Source: Helochares maculicollis
Lineage: Eukaryota; Arthropoda; Insecta; Coleoptera; Hydrophilidae
Length of the DNA stretch: 61,522 bases
NCBI GenBank assembly: GCA_033557835.1
Contig: JAWQRO010000074.1
Span: 1 to 61,522 of the forward strand
Reading direction: 5' to 3'
Shown here piece after piece: positions 41,096-50,785 of this stretch. The notes under the pieces were generated by a model that did no database searches, was not told the DNA's origin, and saw only the letters and a program-made list of their open reading frames with translations. The position numbers and the translations under genes were made by a program. Each line of letters begins with the position of its first letter. Positions within the stretch are counted from its first letter, which is position 1.

Positions 41096-41784
41096 ACAAA
41101 AATTGCTTCTTGCTGTAAACAAGAAGACAGCTATTGTATTCCCACAACTTTCATTTTATCTCGCAACTAACTGTCACTTTTTCATTAATGGAATAGCAAC
41201 GGCAATTCTTCAAGTTCAAGAAAATTGACGTAATTACACCAATTAACCAAGCTGTTGGAAGTAAACAAATAACAGCAAGTCGGGAATTCACCGTAGTCGT
41301 AGCTACGACCTGCAACTTTGACCTTGCTATGCGATGTATCATCGCTTTCGTCAGAGACCACGACCCCACACAACATACTCACAACGTATTGTTTCCAATG
41401 CGACGACTGGGTATTTCGTAAGCCGCTTACTGCACCATGGTGACAACCCGTTCTTGGCATCGAGAGCTTTATTCACGAAGCCCGTTGAACTAATTTTGGA
41501 AAAATGGATTTGGAGGGCGCTGAACCCGTTCATGATACGTACAAACCCGAATGTGAATTACTGCAAGTTGCTTTATTGCTGCACCTTAACATGCAATCTC
41601 TGATGTAGTGTAATTAGTTTGAGTTCATGACGAGGTTTCTGTATTCTGTATTCATCGTAGGTAGTGCATTGAAAGCACTTTGCGACTTTGACGAAACCAT
41701 ACTGTGAGAGAGAGTCGCCATATATCAATCCTCTTCTAAAATCGAATCCAAATCTAAAAATAGAATAAATTGAATGCAAAATAT
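41096..41784. other. gene-free stretch
   Basis: A less AT-rich stretch with overlapping ORFs on both strands (41185-41603). None has a recognisable domain or good splice flanks. I leave it unassigned. Confidence 0.4.
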
Positions 41785-42017
41785 AGCCCTTTCGGATTTT
41801 GTGTTTATAGTATAGTATTTCATGAGAAGAGTAAAAGTAAAACGAAAGCAGATCTTCAAATTTAATAAAGAACTAACTTTCGTTGTATACTCATTATGCA
41901 TATAATTTTTGTGTTTTCGATGTATGAGAAGATGCGGGCTTTTTATCTATTACAAGCCTCATACTGAACTTTTCCTTAGTCTTCTTTATGTTTTCATTTT
42001 TTGGAGCGCTCTTGTTT
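41785..42017 (+). repeat. 235-bp direct repeat, copy 1
   Basis: AGCCCTTTCGGATTTTGTG at 41785 through GAGCGCTCTTG near 42014 is repeated at 42076-42310 with modest divergence. Both share GTAAAACGAAAGCAG, TTATGCATATAATTTTTGTG and CCTTAGTCTTCTTTA. The repeat distance is 291 bp, including a 58-bp spacer. Confidence 0.85.
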
Positions 42018-42075
42018 TGTAGTTTCTCCGTCGTTTTATGCTACTCACCTCAGAATTAATTTGACTATGCTTGGA

Positions 42076-42310
42076 AGCCCTTTCAGATTTTGTTTTTATG
42101 GTATCGAATTTCTTGAGTAGTATAAAAGTAAAACGAAAGCAGTTCTTTAAATTTAATAAAGGAGTAGCTTTCGATGTATACTGATTATGCATATAATTTT
42201 TGTGTTTTCGATATGTGAGAATATGCGGACTTTTTATCTAATACAAGCCTCATACTAAAATTTTCCTTAGTCTTCTTTACATTTTCATTTTTTGAGCGCT
42301 CTTGGTTTGT
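42076..42310 (+). repeat. 235-bp direct repeat, copy 2 (abuts mariner A2)
   Basis: Second copy of the 41785-42017 repeat. It ends at TCTTGGTTTGT, immediately before the TA and terminus of mariner A2, which therefore inserted at or after the edge of this copy. Confidence 0.85.
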
Positions 42311-42311
42311 A

Positions 42312-43595
42312 TTAGGTGTAGGAATTAATTGGTAGCGTTTGATGAGAAATGGCGTGGTTAATACAGTGTTCTATTTTTACCTTTAGAAATAAATTGATCG
42401 TTAAACAGCTGTTATTAGGTACTGTTTTTAGGACGCATCTTATTTTTAATTGTTAATAACAACAAATGGCAGCTATTCAATTATGTCGAAATTTATACCA
42501 AATAAAGTGTTTTTGCGGGGAGTTTTATTACATTATTTTAATATGAACAAAAGTGCTGCAGAAAGTCATCGGATTTTAGTAGAAGTACGGTGAACATGCT
42601 TTAGCTGATCTAACGTGTCAGAAATGGTTTGCGCGTTTTAAGAGTGGTGATTTTGATTTAGACGACAAGGAACGACCTGGACAGCCAAAAAAATTTGAAG
42701 ATAAAGAATTGGAGGATGTACTCAAAGAAAATTCCTGTCAAACACTTCAATAGTTGTTTAAATCTTTGGAGGTTGATTTATCCATGGTAGAAAAACGCCT
42801 TAAAGCTTTGGGAATCATCAAAAAGGAAGGAAATTGAGTCCCATATGAATTAAGACCGAGAGACATTGAAAGACGTTTTATGACCTGTGAACTACTGCTT
42901 GCACGGTACAAAAGAAAAACTTTTATACATCGTATTGCTACTAGCGATGAAAAGTGGATATATTACGACAATCCGAAACGCAGAAAATCATGAGATAAGC
43001 CCGGACAACCATCATCATCAGTGGCAAAAAGCAATATTCATGGATCTAAGCTCCTCCTTTGTATTTGGTGGGATCAACAAGGTGTGGCTTATTATGAATT
43101 GTTAATACTCAATGAAACCATCACTGGGGATCGCTACCGGTTACAATTGATGCGTTTGAGTCGTGCATTGAAGGAAAAACGGTCGGAATGGAGCAAAAGG
43201 CACGATAAAGTTATTTTACTGCACGACAATGCTCGACCTCACGTGGCGAAACTAATGAAAACATGGCTGGAAACATTGAAATGGGAAGTCTTAACCCACC
43301 CGCCGTATTCTCCAGATATTGCCCCTTCGGATTAGAACCTGTTTCGATCAATGGCTCATGGTTTATCAGGGGAAAAATGAACATCTTATGAGGATTGCCA
43401 AAATTGGATCGATTCAAGGATTGCCTCCAAGGACAAGAGTTTTTTCGACGGGGTATTCGACAGTTACCTGAAAAATGGGAAAAAGTAGTGGCAAGCGATG
43501 GGCAGTATTTTCAATAATGTAATTTTTTTACTTTCATTTCAAATCAATCGTTATTTTTTAATGAAAAAGCGCTACGAATTAATTCCAACACCTAA
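42312..43595 (+). mobile_element. mariner family A, copy A2 (full length)
   Basis: A 1284-bp mariner, the usual length for the family. The inverted termini are about 27 bp: TTAGGTGTAGGAATTAATTG at 42312, with GAATTAATTCCAACACCTAA at the far end (43576-43595). TA duplications are at 42310-42311 and 43596-43597. It is the reference copy for A1, A3 and A4 in this window. Confidence 0.93.
42483..43517 (+). pseudogene. mariner A2 transposase, multiply interrupted
   Basis: Starts at ATG 42483 (M-S-K-F-I-P-N-K) and ends at TAA 43515-43517. The domain order is N-terminal DNA binding (K-W-F-A-R-F-K-S-G-D-F-D near residue 55), then T-S-D-E-K-W (first catalytic Asp, ~42950), then L-L-H-D-N-A-R-P-H (second Asp, ~43225), then H-P-P-Y-S-P-D-I-A-P-S-D (third Asp, ~43335). 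The spacing from H-D-N to P-S-D is 34 residues, so D,D34D. Damage seen: a 2-nt loss near 42590 and premature stops near 42752, 42836, 42992 and 43334. Two of these look like Trp-to-TGA changes. The protein cannot be produced intact. Confidence 0.9.
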
Positions 43596-43597
43596 TA

Positions 43598-44183
43598 TAT
43601 GTAATAAAACTAGAAGAAACGTTTCGAAAAATTTGATTCGGTAGCTGCGGACGTAAAAGTTGGCCACCGATTAAGATTGTTGCTAAAAAGTATTACATTT
43701 GAGCATCCATGTTCTCAATTTCCTTTACACTATTTAATTAATTTATTCGGTTTAGAGCTTTAAAACAATTACCTAAAAGTGTGGTCAGCGGAGAGTTAGT
43801 AAAATTTAAAAAATGTAATTATTGTGAGCACTATTTTAAAGGTTAAATCTATTTACTGCGAAAATTAAGTTGGCAATAGTTGGGGATTTTGCGATAGGTT
43901 GGCACCTAACACAGACAAATGACAATCGAAGATTTGAAATGCAGGAGACGCTAACAATGATTGTTTTTGGTAGCGTGGGTCTCATTGCGTCGATAATAGT
44001 ACATTATCGCACCGTTTTTACACCAATAATCAATAATTAGCCTCAGTTTAGTTGAAAACTAAAGCGTTGGGCTCAATGGGTAGTTTGCGTAGGCCTTCTT
44101 ACTGGGCGCGTATACATTTGGTAAGACTTTGCTCAATTCTCTAGGTTAGAGGACCGCTCCCAGACTGGCCCCCCCGATTATAT
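43598..44183. other. spacer between mariner A copies
   Basis: Non-repeat sequence ending in a GC-richer patch (44150-44175). No gene is seen. Confidence 0.45.
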
Positions 44184-44234
44184 ATCGTTATTTTTTAGTA
44201 AAAAAACACGCTACGAATTAATTCCAACACCTAA
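44184..44234 (+). mobile_element. mariner family A 3'-end fragment A3
   Basis: About 51 bp matching the last bases of A2 (ATCGTTATTTTTTAGTAAAA and then the terminal repeat ending CAACACCTAA), followed by TA at 44235-44236. Only the extreme 3' end remains. Confidence 0.85.
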
Positions 44235-44358
44235 TACTGAAATAATGAAAGAAACATGCGTCTTTATTCGATTACCATGTTTTAAATAAACATCAATTTA
44301 TAACGACAAAACCAAACTCTTCTTACCACGGTACTTAAATGAAAGTAAAAGAAGTAGA

Positions 44359-44469
44359 AGTAGTGGCAAGCGATGGGCAGTATTTTCAATAATGTAATGT
44401 TTTATTTTCATTTCAAATCAATCGTTATTTTTTAATAAAAAAACGTTACGAATTAATTCCAACACCTAA
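44359..44469 (+). mobile_element. mariner family A 3'-end fragment A4
   Basis: About 111 bp matching the transposase C-terminus and 3' UTR of A2 (GTGGCAAGCGATGGGCAGTA through CAACACCTAA), followed by TA at 44470-44471. Same orientation as A2 and A3. Confidence 0.88.
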
Positions 44470-44542
44470 TAACTAGCCGAAGAACTAATATCACGAATAG
44501 AGTTTTAAGTAAACATTTCAATTTATAAACATATGGGGAGGA

Positions 44543-45632
44543 CGAATAAGTTTCCGCCGTTTTTTCTAAAAAATTGAATATTTATTGTGACGGAAGTTTA
44601 TTCAAAGTATTGTCCATCACTAGCAACCACTTTTTGCCATCTCACAGGCAGCTCCGACAGAGCATGTGCCATCGACCGGAACAGATAATAGTCGGATGGC
44701 GCCATGTCTGGTGAATACGGCGGGTGGGGTCAACACTTCCCAATCGAGTGTTTTCAATTAGTTTTTCACCGGAACCGCTACATGCGGACGAGCATTATCA
44801 TGGAGTAGAATTATTTTGTCGTGTCTAGAACAGTATCGAGGGCGTTTTTCCTTTAGAGCTCGGCTCGATCTCGTCAATTGTGTTCGGTAGAGCGTTCCAG
44901 TTATGGTTTCGCTCAGATTAAGCAACTCTGTATGACACCCAGCTGATCCCACCATATACACAGCATGAGTTTTTGCCGTGAATATTCAGTTTTACTGTGG
45001 ACGTTGACCCGTGGTCATGTTTTCCCCACGATTTTCTTCTATTTGGGTTGCCGTAACGTATCCATTTCTCATCCCCGGTGACGATTCGATGTAAAAAAAC
45101 CTTTCGTTTATGCCCGGCTAAGCAAAATTTCACTCATGCACAATCGGCGTTCAATATCCCGTGACTTCAATTGGTACGGAACCCAATTTCCTTGTTTATG
45201 AATCATTCCTAAACGACGTGAAAGTAGTTGCTGAGCGACTTTTAATGCGAGAGCAAGTTCGTCTTGCGTTTGGGACGAATCGTCCTCCAATAACTCTTCC
45301 AATTCTGCATATTCGTAAATTTTAGGCCTTCCGTTGCGGTTTTCTACATCAAAATTATCGTTTGAAACCACTCACGACACGTTCTCTCACTCGAAGCAGC
45401 TTCATTATATGCTTCTACGAGCAATCGATGCGCCTCAGCTGCAGATTTTTTTTAAATTAAAGATATAAATTAAGAGTTCCCGCAAATGACGGTTATTTGG
45501 TTCAAATTTAGACATTTTCAGCTCCAGAAAATTAAATTTTTGCTAGGCCGGAGTGACTAATATAGTAAGATTATGCTATTTTAGGACGAACAGACTAATT
45601 TTTAAGCCGGTTATCATCTGCAAATTCTAACG
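44543..45632 (-). mobile_element. mariner family B, copy B2 (5' terminus lost)
   Basis: The left terminus CGAATAAGTTTCCGCCGTTT (44543) matches B1. The homology ends at about 45632 (AAATTCTAACG), where B1 continues 47 bp further to its terminus, so the 5' end of the element is truncated. The minus-strand transposase is readable in fragments: 45108-45371 (N-terminal, Q-D-E-L-A-L), 44918-45133 (V-T-G-D-E-K-W, first Asp) and 44758-44961 (L-L-H-D-N-A-R-P-H, second Asp), with the P-Y-S-P-D block near 44715. Frames are shifted between them and a segment between the P-S-D block and the C-terminus is deleted near 44650. No TA precedes the left end. Confidence 0.87.
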
Positions 45633-45902
45633 CTGACAATAGAACAAATTTTTAGACTTCTGTTTAAAAAAGTTGGCCTTAATTGTGATTCGGCCAATGG
45701 AAACGATGTTAAATAAAATACAGCATGAAACAGGCAAGTTTTTCAAATCTAAGACTTCGTACACGATTTAATTTTATAGGAACGTACCAATTTTCCCAGT
45801 TGTAATTGAATAGCGAAGTTCGAATCGGCTGCGTGATCGAAAATGGGTCTTCGGATGAATTTCATAAGGGGTAGAAACAGATATTGCTTGCTTTCAAATT
45901 GC

Positions 45903-45908
45903 TTTATT
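45903..45908 (-). terminator. poly(A) signal of the 45.9-47.5 kb reductase gene
   Basis: AATAAA on the minus strand, 37 nt past the TAA at 45945. Confidence 0.6.
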
Positions 45909-45944
45909 TCAAACATACACTCTCCCAGTTTGACGAGTTCCAAT

Positions 45945-47483
45945 TTAATATCCCACTGCTAAGTCCAGCACTCCAGGTATCGGTTTATTTTCTTTGTAGA
46001 ACCTGTACGAGTCGCCAAATTGTGCCGCGACATCTTTTCCACGTGACATTCCAGAACAATGAGGCGTAATTATGACCTAAATACACAGAAAATAGTATAA
46101 TACAGACACTCAGGCAAAATCTGTGATGTTTTGGCCGAGTCAAACCAAATTTTTTGGGGTACCGACTCCAAACGATCAGTCAAAAGTCGATCGAAAACGC
46201 TCATTTCACACGAAATGACGATTCAGTTAATGGGATATTGTAAGTTAGCGCAAACACAAGAGAAATCAACGCTTTCAATGTGATTTTTCGCCTCGTAAAA
46301 CAAACGAACTCTACGTAATAACTGTTTTCTAACATACTTGCGGCATGGTCCACAGCGGGCTGTCTTCCGGTAACGGTTCCACGTTGAAAACGTCCAGAAC
46401 GGCGGCGGAAATCCAGCGCCGATTCAAACTATTGATCAAATCGGCATCGCTTATCACGGATCCCCTGCCAACGTTAATGAAAACGGCGCCTCTGTCTGAA
46501 AACAGATGAAACTGACGCTCGCCTATCGAAATTGGCGGGAGAGCCCATTCGTATGTTCGAGGGTTCGAAACCCCCGACTCGGCCAGTTTACCCACCTTTG
46601 CAATTTTCTAGCACGGACCCGTTCAACAATCCTGCAGTTTGGGGCGTGTTCGGAAGCAAGTTCACGACGTAGTCGCAAGTCCGCAGGAATTCAGGCAACT
46701 CGTCCTGGGCGTAATAGTTGGCCAAGTGCCCCGTCTCCGCGGATCGATCCTCTTTCGGTCGCCGTCCGTACCCCGAAATCGTCGCTCCTAAAGAGTGCAG
46801 AATCTTCCCGACTGAAACGCAAATCTTTTAAAAGTCCAATTCTTGTGCTTATTTACCCGCTGGGGTAGGGGGGGGGGCTTTCTACCTGTGTTTCCAATTT
46901 TCCCAACTCCCAATATGCCGATCGTCAGCTCCGATAGCGTCCGAAATATCCGGACTCGGTGCCAATGCTTCTCCTTCTGGTCGTTGTAGTACCGGAAGAT
47001 GCCCCGTTCGTGGTTCACGATTTCGGCGATCACAAACTCTCCGATCTTCTGGCCGAAGTGATCGCCGGTGAATCGGGTGACTAGAAACGGGTACGGGTCC
47101 TCCGGGTCCATGTTCTTCAGCAACAGGTCGACCGCAGCCCAGGTGCCCTGGAGCCATTTTACGTTTTGCAGATCGCTTACGTACGGGCCGATGAGGTTTG
47201 GGTCCGCTATGACGATCTCCGCAGACTTGAGCGCCGGGTCAGACTCTAAAATCACGTCAGGCTATTATTTATTCGGAGCGTTCGGTCGCATTCCGCGTCC
47301 CAATCAAGGGACGAGCTGCGAAGCAACGCGACTCTCAGATTTACCGCATTTTATAGTGTTAATTACTTAACGTAGGCTGTAATACGAACCGGACGTAGCT
47401 GCCTGAAACGGTACATCGGGCAAGACTCGCTTCAGCTCCGCCACTACGTTTGGAATAGCTGAATACACGACTATTGGCTTCAT
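45945..47483 (-). CDS. D-2-hydroxyacid dehydrogenase, glyoxylate/hydroxypyruvate reductase type (copy 1)
   Basis: Five exons on the minus strand: 47483-47390, 47245-46886, 46811-46596, 46495-46338 and 46076-45945. All introns are GT-AG and frames join without a break, giving 319 aa, a normal family length. The Rossmann motif G-V-G-K-I-G is at residues 144-149. Arg-Arg at 168-169 (G-Y-G-R-R-P) sits where family members that prefer NADPH have basic residues. The catalytic triad is Arg234 (V-G-R-G-S), Glu263 (N-V-E-P-L-P) and His282 (T-P-H). The predicted reaction is NAD(P)H-dependent reduction of a 2-oxoacid such as glyoxylate or hydroxypyruvate; the exact substrate is not visible. No signal or membrane segment is seen, so it is probably cytosolic. 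A paralogue lies upstream at 48246-50203. The ATG at 47481-47483 gives the same exon 1 length as the paralogue. Confidence 0.93.
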
Positions 47484-47991
47484 CGTCGCAACTATAATAG
47501 TCTAGTTTTAGCAACTCTGTTATATTATCATAATAAACATAACATAAATCCGTAGAATATGACCCGTAGCAACATCCAAAACGATTGCATAAAATCTCAT
47601 TACGTAATATAGCAGATAAATCTAATAAACGAACGTTAGGTTCGCTCGAGCATGCAATTCAGGGATGCCCTGGCTGAACGCACTAAAAACATCACGGCTT
47701 ATACGAGGGATTTTGCTGTTTTCATTTGTGCATCCCTGGTCTAGTTATCAAATTAATATTCGTAACGGTCGTATTTTCTAATTTGTTTAGAAGCTGGTGC
47801 CTTAATGTACGTATAATCGGGCAAAGTACCAAAACATTTTGTCCAGTCGGCAAAGCCTTCTTCGATATTTTTGACACCTAACGCGACACATAGGATGTTT
47901 CGTATCGGTCATAATTTAGTTGGTGCTAACTTACCCTTTGGTGCTAACTGAGAGGCGGGCGACTCACACTTCCGGGGCTTGCCGCTGGTAG

Positions 47992-48047
47992 CATCGCTGG
48001 ACATATACTCGCTGGACATATCACTCGCTGGACATACACTCGCTGGT
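47992..48047. repeat. short minisatellite, ~15-16-bp unit
   Basis: About 3.5 units of TCGCTGGACATATAC, with variants TATCAC and TACAC, lying between the two reductase genes. Confidence 0.85.
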
Positions 48048-48195
48048 AATTTTAGAGGTTTAGTTATTATCCCAATGGTTGCAGTTGCAAGCGTAACGAC
48101 GACGCGGATTGCGGAAAACGTGTCTTGAGCAGATATCGAATATCATTTAAAAGATAGTCTTAGGAACAGAAACATCTCGTCAGTAATCAAAATGC

Positions 48196-48201
48196 TTTAT
48201 T
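48196..48201 (-). terminator. poly(A) signal of the 48.2-50.2 kb reductase gene
   Basis: AATAAA on the minus strand, 45 nt past the stop at 48246. Confidence 0.6.
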
Positions 48202-48245
48202 TCTAGAAATTCGTAACGGCACTTGAAAATGTATCGTCCGGCAAT

Positions 48246-50203
48246 TTAGTAGCCCTGGCTTAAATCTAAAGTACCTGGTATTGGCTTATGCTCCAAGTAT
48301 AACCGGTAGGAGTTGGCAAATTGCTCCGCGACGTCTTTGCCGCGTGAGACTCCAGCACTGTGAGGGGTCAGAATTGCCTAAAATTTGGTTAAAAAAGAGT
48401 CAACGTATCGGTCTCGTTCTCTCTACGCAACGTTTGCACATCGTGTGCGCCTACGAGGCTCGGAAATGCTAACGAGGCGAACGAGACTTGCATACGATTA
48501 GTATTTTTGTTACGTACTTGCGGCATGGTCCATAACGGGCTCTCTTTGGGCAGCGGTTCGACATTATAAACGTCCAGAATAGCAGCGGAAATCCATTTTT
48601 TATTCAAGCCGTTGATTAAGTCGTCGTCTCTGATCACGCTTCCTCTGCCGATATTAATCAAAACGGCGCCTTTTTCTGCAATCGAAACGCACCCAATTAA
48701 TTTTCGTTCGCCATCGGCAAATGGACGTTGCTGCTCCAACGCCCAATTCGTTTTAGCGTAGATATCTACGTTCGGTCCCAATATCTACCGTTCCGAAGCG
48801 GTCGCTTACTTTACCCACCTTTGCAGTTCTCCAGGACGGTTCCGTTCAACAATCCGACAGTCTCGGGCGTGCTCGGGAGCACGTTCACGATGTAATCGCA
48901 GGCTTTCAGGAATTCGGGTAACGTTTCATGCGTGTAATATTTAGCCAGGTACTCCGTTTCCGCTGATTTTTCCAAATTGGGGCGGCGGCCGTACCCTAGA
49001 ACCGTGCCTCCGAGCGAGTGCAGCAACTTTCCAACTGAAACGAAATCGTGTTTATACAAACGAACTTGCCTCTAGCTGTCGTTACCTCTGTTTCCGATGT
49101 TGCCCACTCCTAATACGCCTACGGTCAGATCAGATATCGTCCGGTAATTTATGATCTTGCCCTCTTGGTCCCAACGGCTCCGCTTCTGATTCTCGTAGGC
49201 CTTCAGCATGTCGCGCTCGTGGTTTACAATCGAGGCGACCACGTATTCGCCCATCATTCTGCCGAAGTGCTCGCCGGTGAATCGGGTGAGCAGCAGCGGC
49301 AACGGCTGCTGCGGTTGCATGTGCTTGAGGAACACGTCTACGCCAGCCCAGGTGCTCTGCAGCCATTTGATGTTCGGTAGGTCGTAGAGGAGCGGAGCGA
49401 TGATGTCCGGGTCCGCTATGACAATTTCCGCAGACCTGAGCGAGCAATCTTGCACTGAAATCAAAAAAGGCTCGTTAGCTGCCACGGTTTCGTAGACGTT
49501 AGGGATGTCGCTCAAATGCAATTTTACCTCTTAAAACAAACGTTTCAGTTTCACTTATCGACATTCAAACGTTAATTTAGCTTTTTACAACTAATTAAGG
49601 TTTGTAATATAGCTGGAAACAATTGCCACGGCCCATAAATGCACAACCCATTACAAGTTAATGGTAATTTAAAGATTTAAAGCTTGATTGAATGGTTTGG
49701 TGTGGAAAAATGAGCATTTTTGCTATTCGTTGAACGCTCCAAATGACAAATTCACTCTTATACGATAAAGGGGAATAAAACTGAAATCTTGATATTAATT
49801 ACACATTAGAGGCATTTGAGTCGCTTTAATTCGTATACATAATATTAACTGAGCTCGAGCATAACTAAATAAGTTTATTTTGGTTCATTTAAAAATGAAC
49901 GAAATAGTTTTGCTTGGTTAAATGTGTTGCCAACATTAAGACACTAAAAGCACGTCGTGGGCTCTCCATTACCGAAGATATTTCTCTTGATGCACACAAA
50001 TTTACCCGCAAAATGAGCGCAGAAGCATTAAACGCAGTCAAAGGTGCCAATAAATGTATTTAGTCATACCCTAATTACATTCTAAGCACACACGAGCAAT
50101 GATACAAACCAGAAGTAACTTCCTGAAATTGTACATTCGGTAAACTTCGCCGAAGCTCTTTCACAAAATTAGGAATAATCGAGAACACTGCAATTGGTCG
50201 CAT
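48246..50203 (-). CDS. D-2-hydroxyacid dehydrogenase, glyoxylate/hydroxypyruvate reductase type (copy 2)
   Basis: Five exons on the minus strand: 50203-50110, 49454-49086, 49034-48819, 48675-48518 and 48377-48246. Joined, they give 322 aa. Exons 1, 3, 4 and 5 have exactly the lengths of copy 1 (94, 216, 158, 132 nt). Exon 2 is 9 nt longer, adding three residues just before the Rossmann fold. G-V-G-N-I-G is at 147-152 and Arg-Arg at 171-172. The catalytic residues Arg237 (I-G-R-G-S), Glu266 (N-V-E-P-L-P) and His285 (T-P-H-S-A-G) are all present, so it should be active. Intron 1 is 655 bp, against 144 bp in copy 1. The start lies 582 bp from, and divergent to, the ATP synthase delta gene. Substrate assignment is by family only. 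Confidence 0.93.
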
Positions 50204-50785
50204 TATCTCGTCTACTAAACTTAAATATGCGCAGCGATTTTAAATACTCTTTAATATATAATAAAAATTATCGTTCTGTAACCAGTTAATAAGTTAGTGC
50301 TTTTCATTTTAAATACCCGCATTCATAAAAATAACCATAAAATGTTTTTCAAAAGCGCGACGCTCAGTTGGCATCCTCTAGAGCGAAACACTTGTGAATT
50401 ATCGCAATAATTTACGTTTTCGCACCAGAATAACAAGATAAATCGAGAAATATTCGTTTAAGTCTTGTTTATCCACTAATTTTCTTGCGCAATCTGCTGC
50501 CAACACAAGGCTTAGACCCTACCAACTTCAGCACACAAATCCCCTAAATCACTCGCTGTCACTCCGGTTACCCCAGTTTGAAATATTCAGAATTTTTGCC
50601 GATTTCCATTGAGTAAGTCCATGCGATGTATAAAAACCACTATAATTGTAACGACTTATCCGATATCTCGCCATGTCCCGCCCAGTTTACCTATAAATCA
50701 CTTTTTCCTATATTATGTAATATTATAGGTTAGGATTCCCAATATTGCATTTAGCTGAACTATTACAACGATTTTTAGGCAGACA
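50204..50785. promoter_or_regulatory. shared divergent promoter region
   Basis: 582 bp between the start codons of the minus-strand reductase copy 2 and the plus-strand ATP synthase delta gene. Both promoters must lie here unless 5' UTR introns extend further. A TATAAA at 50692-50697, 94 bp upstream of the delta ATG, and CCCGCCC near 50678 are candidates only. Whether the two genes are co-regulated is inference. Confidence 0.5.

Larger units (their letters stand above)
47484..48245. other. spacer between the two reductase genes
   Basis: It holds the upstream region of copy 1, the 3' flank of copy 2 and a short minisatellite at 47992-48047. No further exon is seen. Confidence 0.5.

Noticed and set aside
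41185..41603. Overlapping ORFs of 60-91 aa on both strands
   Set aside because: They have no recognisable domain, no splice flanks and equal openness in several frames; chance in less AT-rich DNA.
46540..46610. tRNA-like T-arm GGTTCGAAACC in reductase copy 1 intron 3
   Set aside because: It has no matching acceptor stem, D-arm or anticodon arm. The segment lies inside a 100-bp intron.
46882..47157. Alternative-frame ORFs over reductase exon 2 (also 49130-49447)
   Set aside because: They are shadows of GC-rich exon 2. The conserved frame in both paralogues is the dehydrogenase frame.
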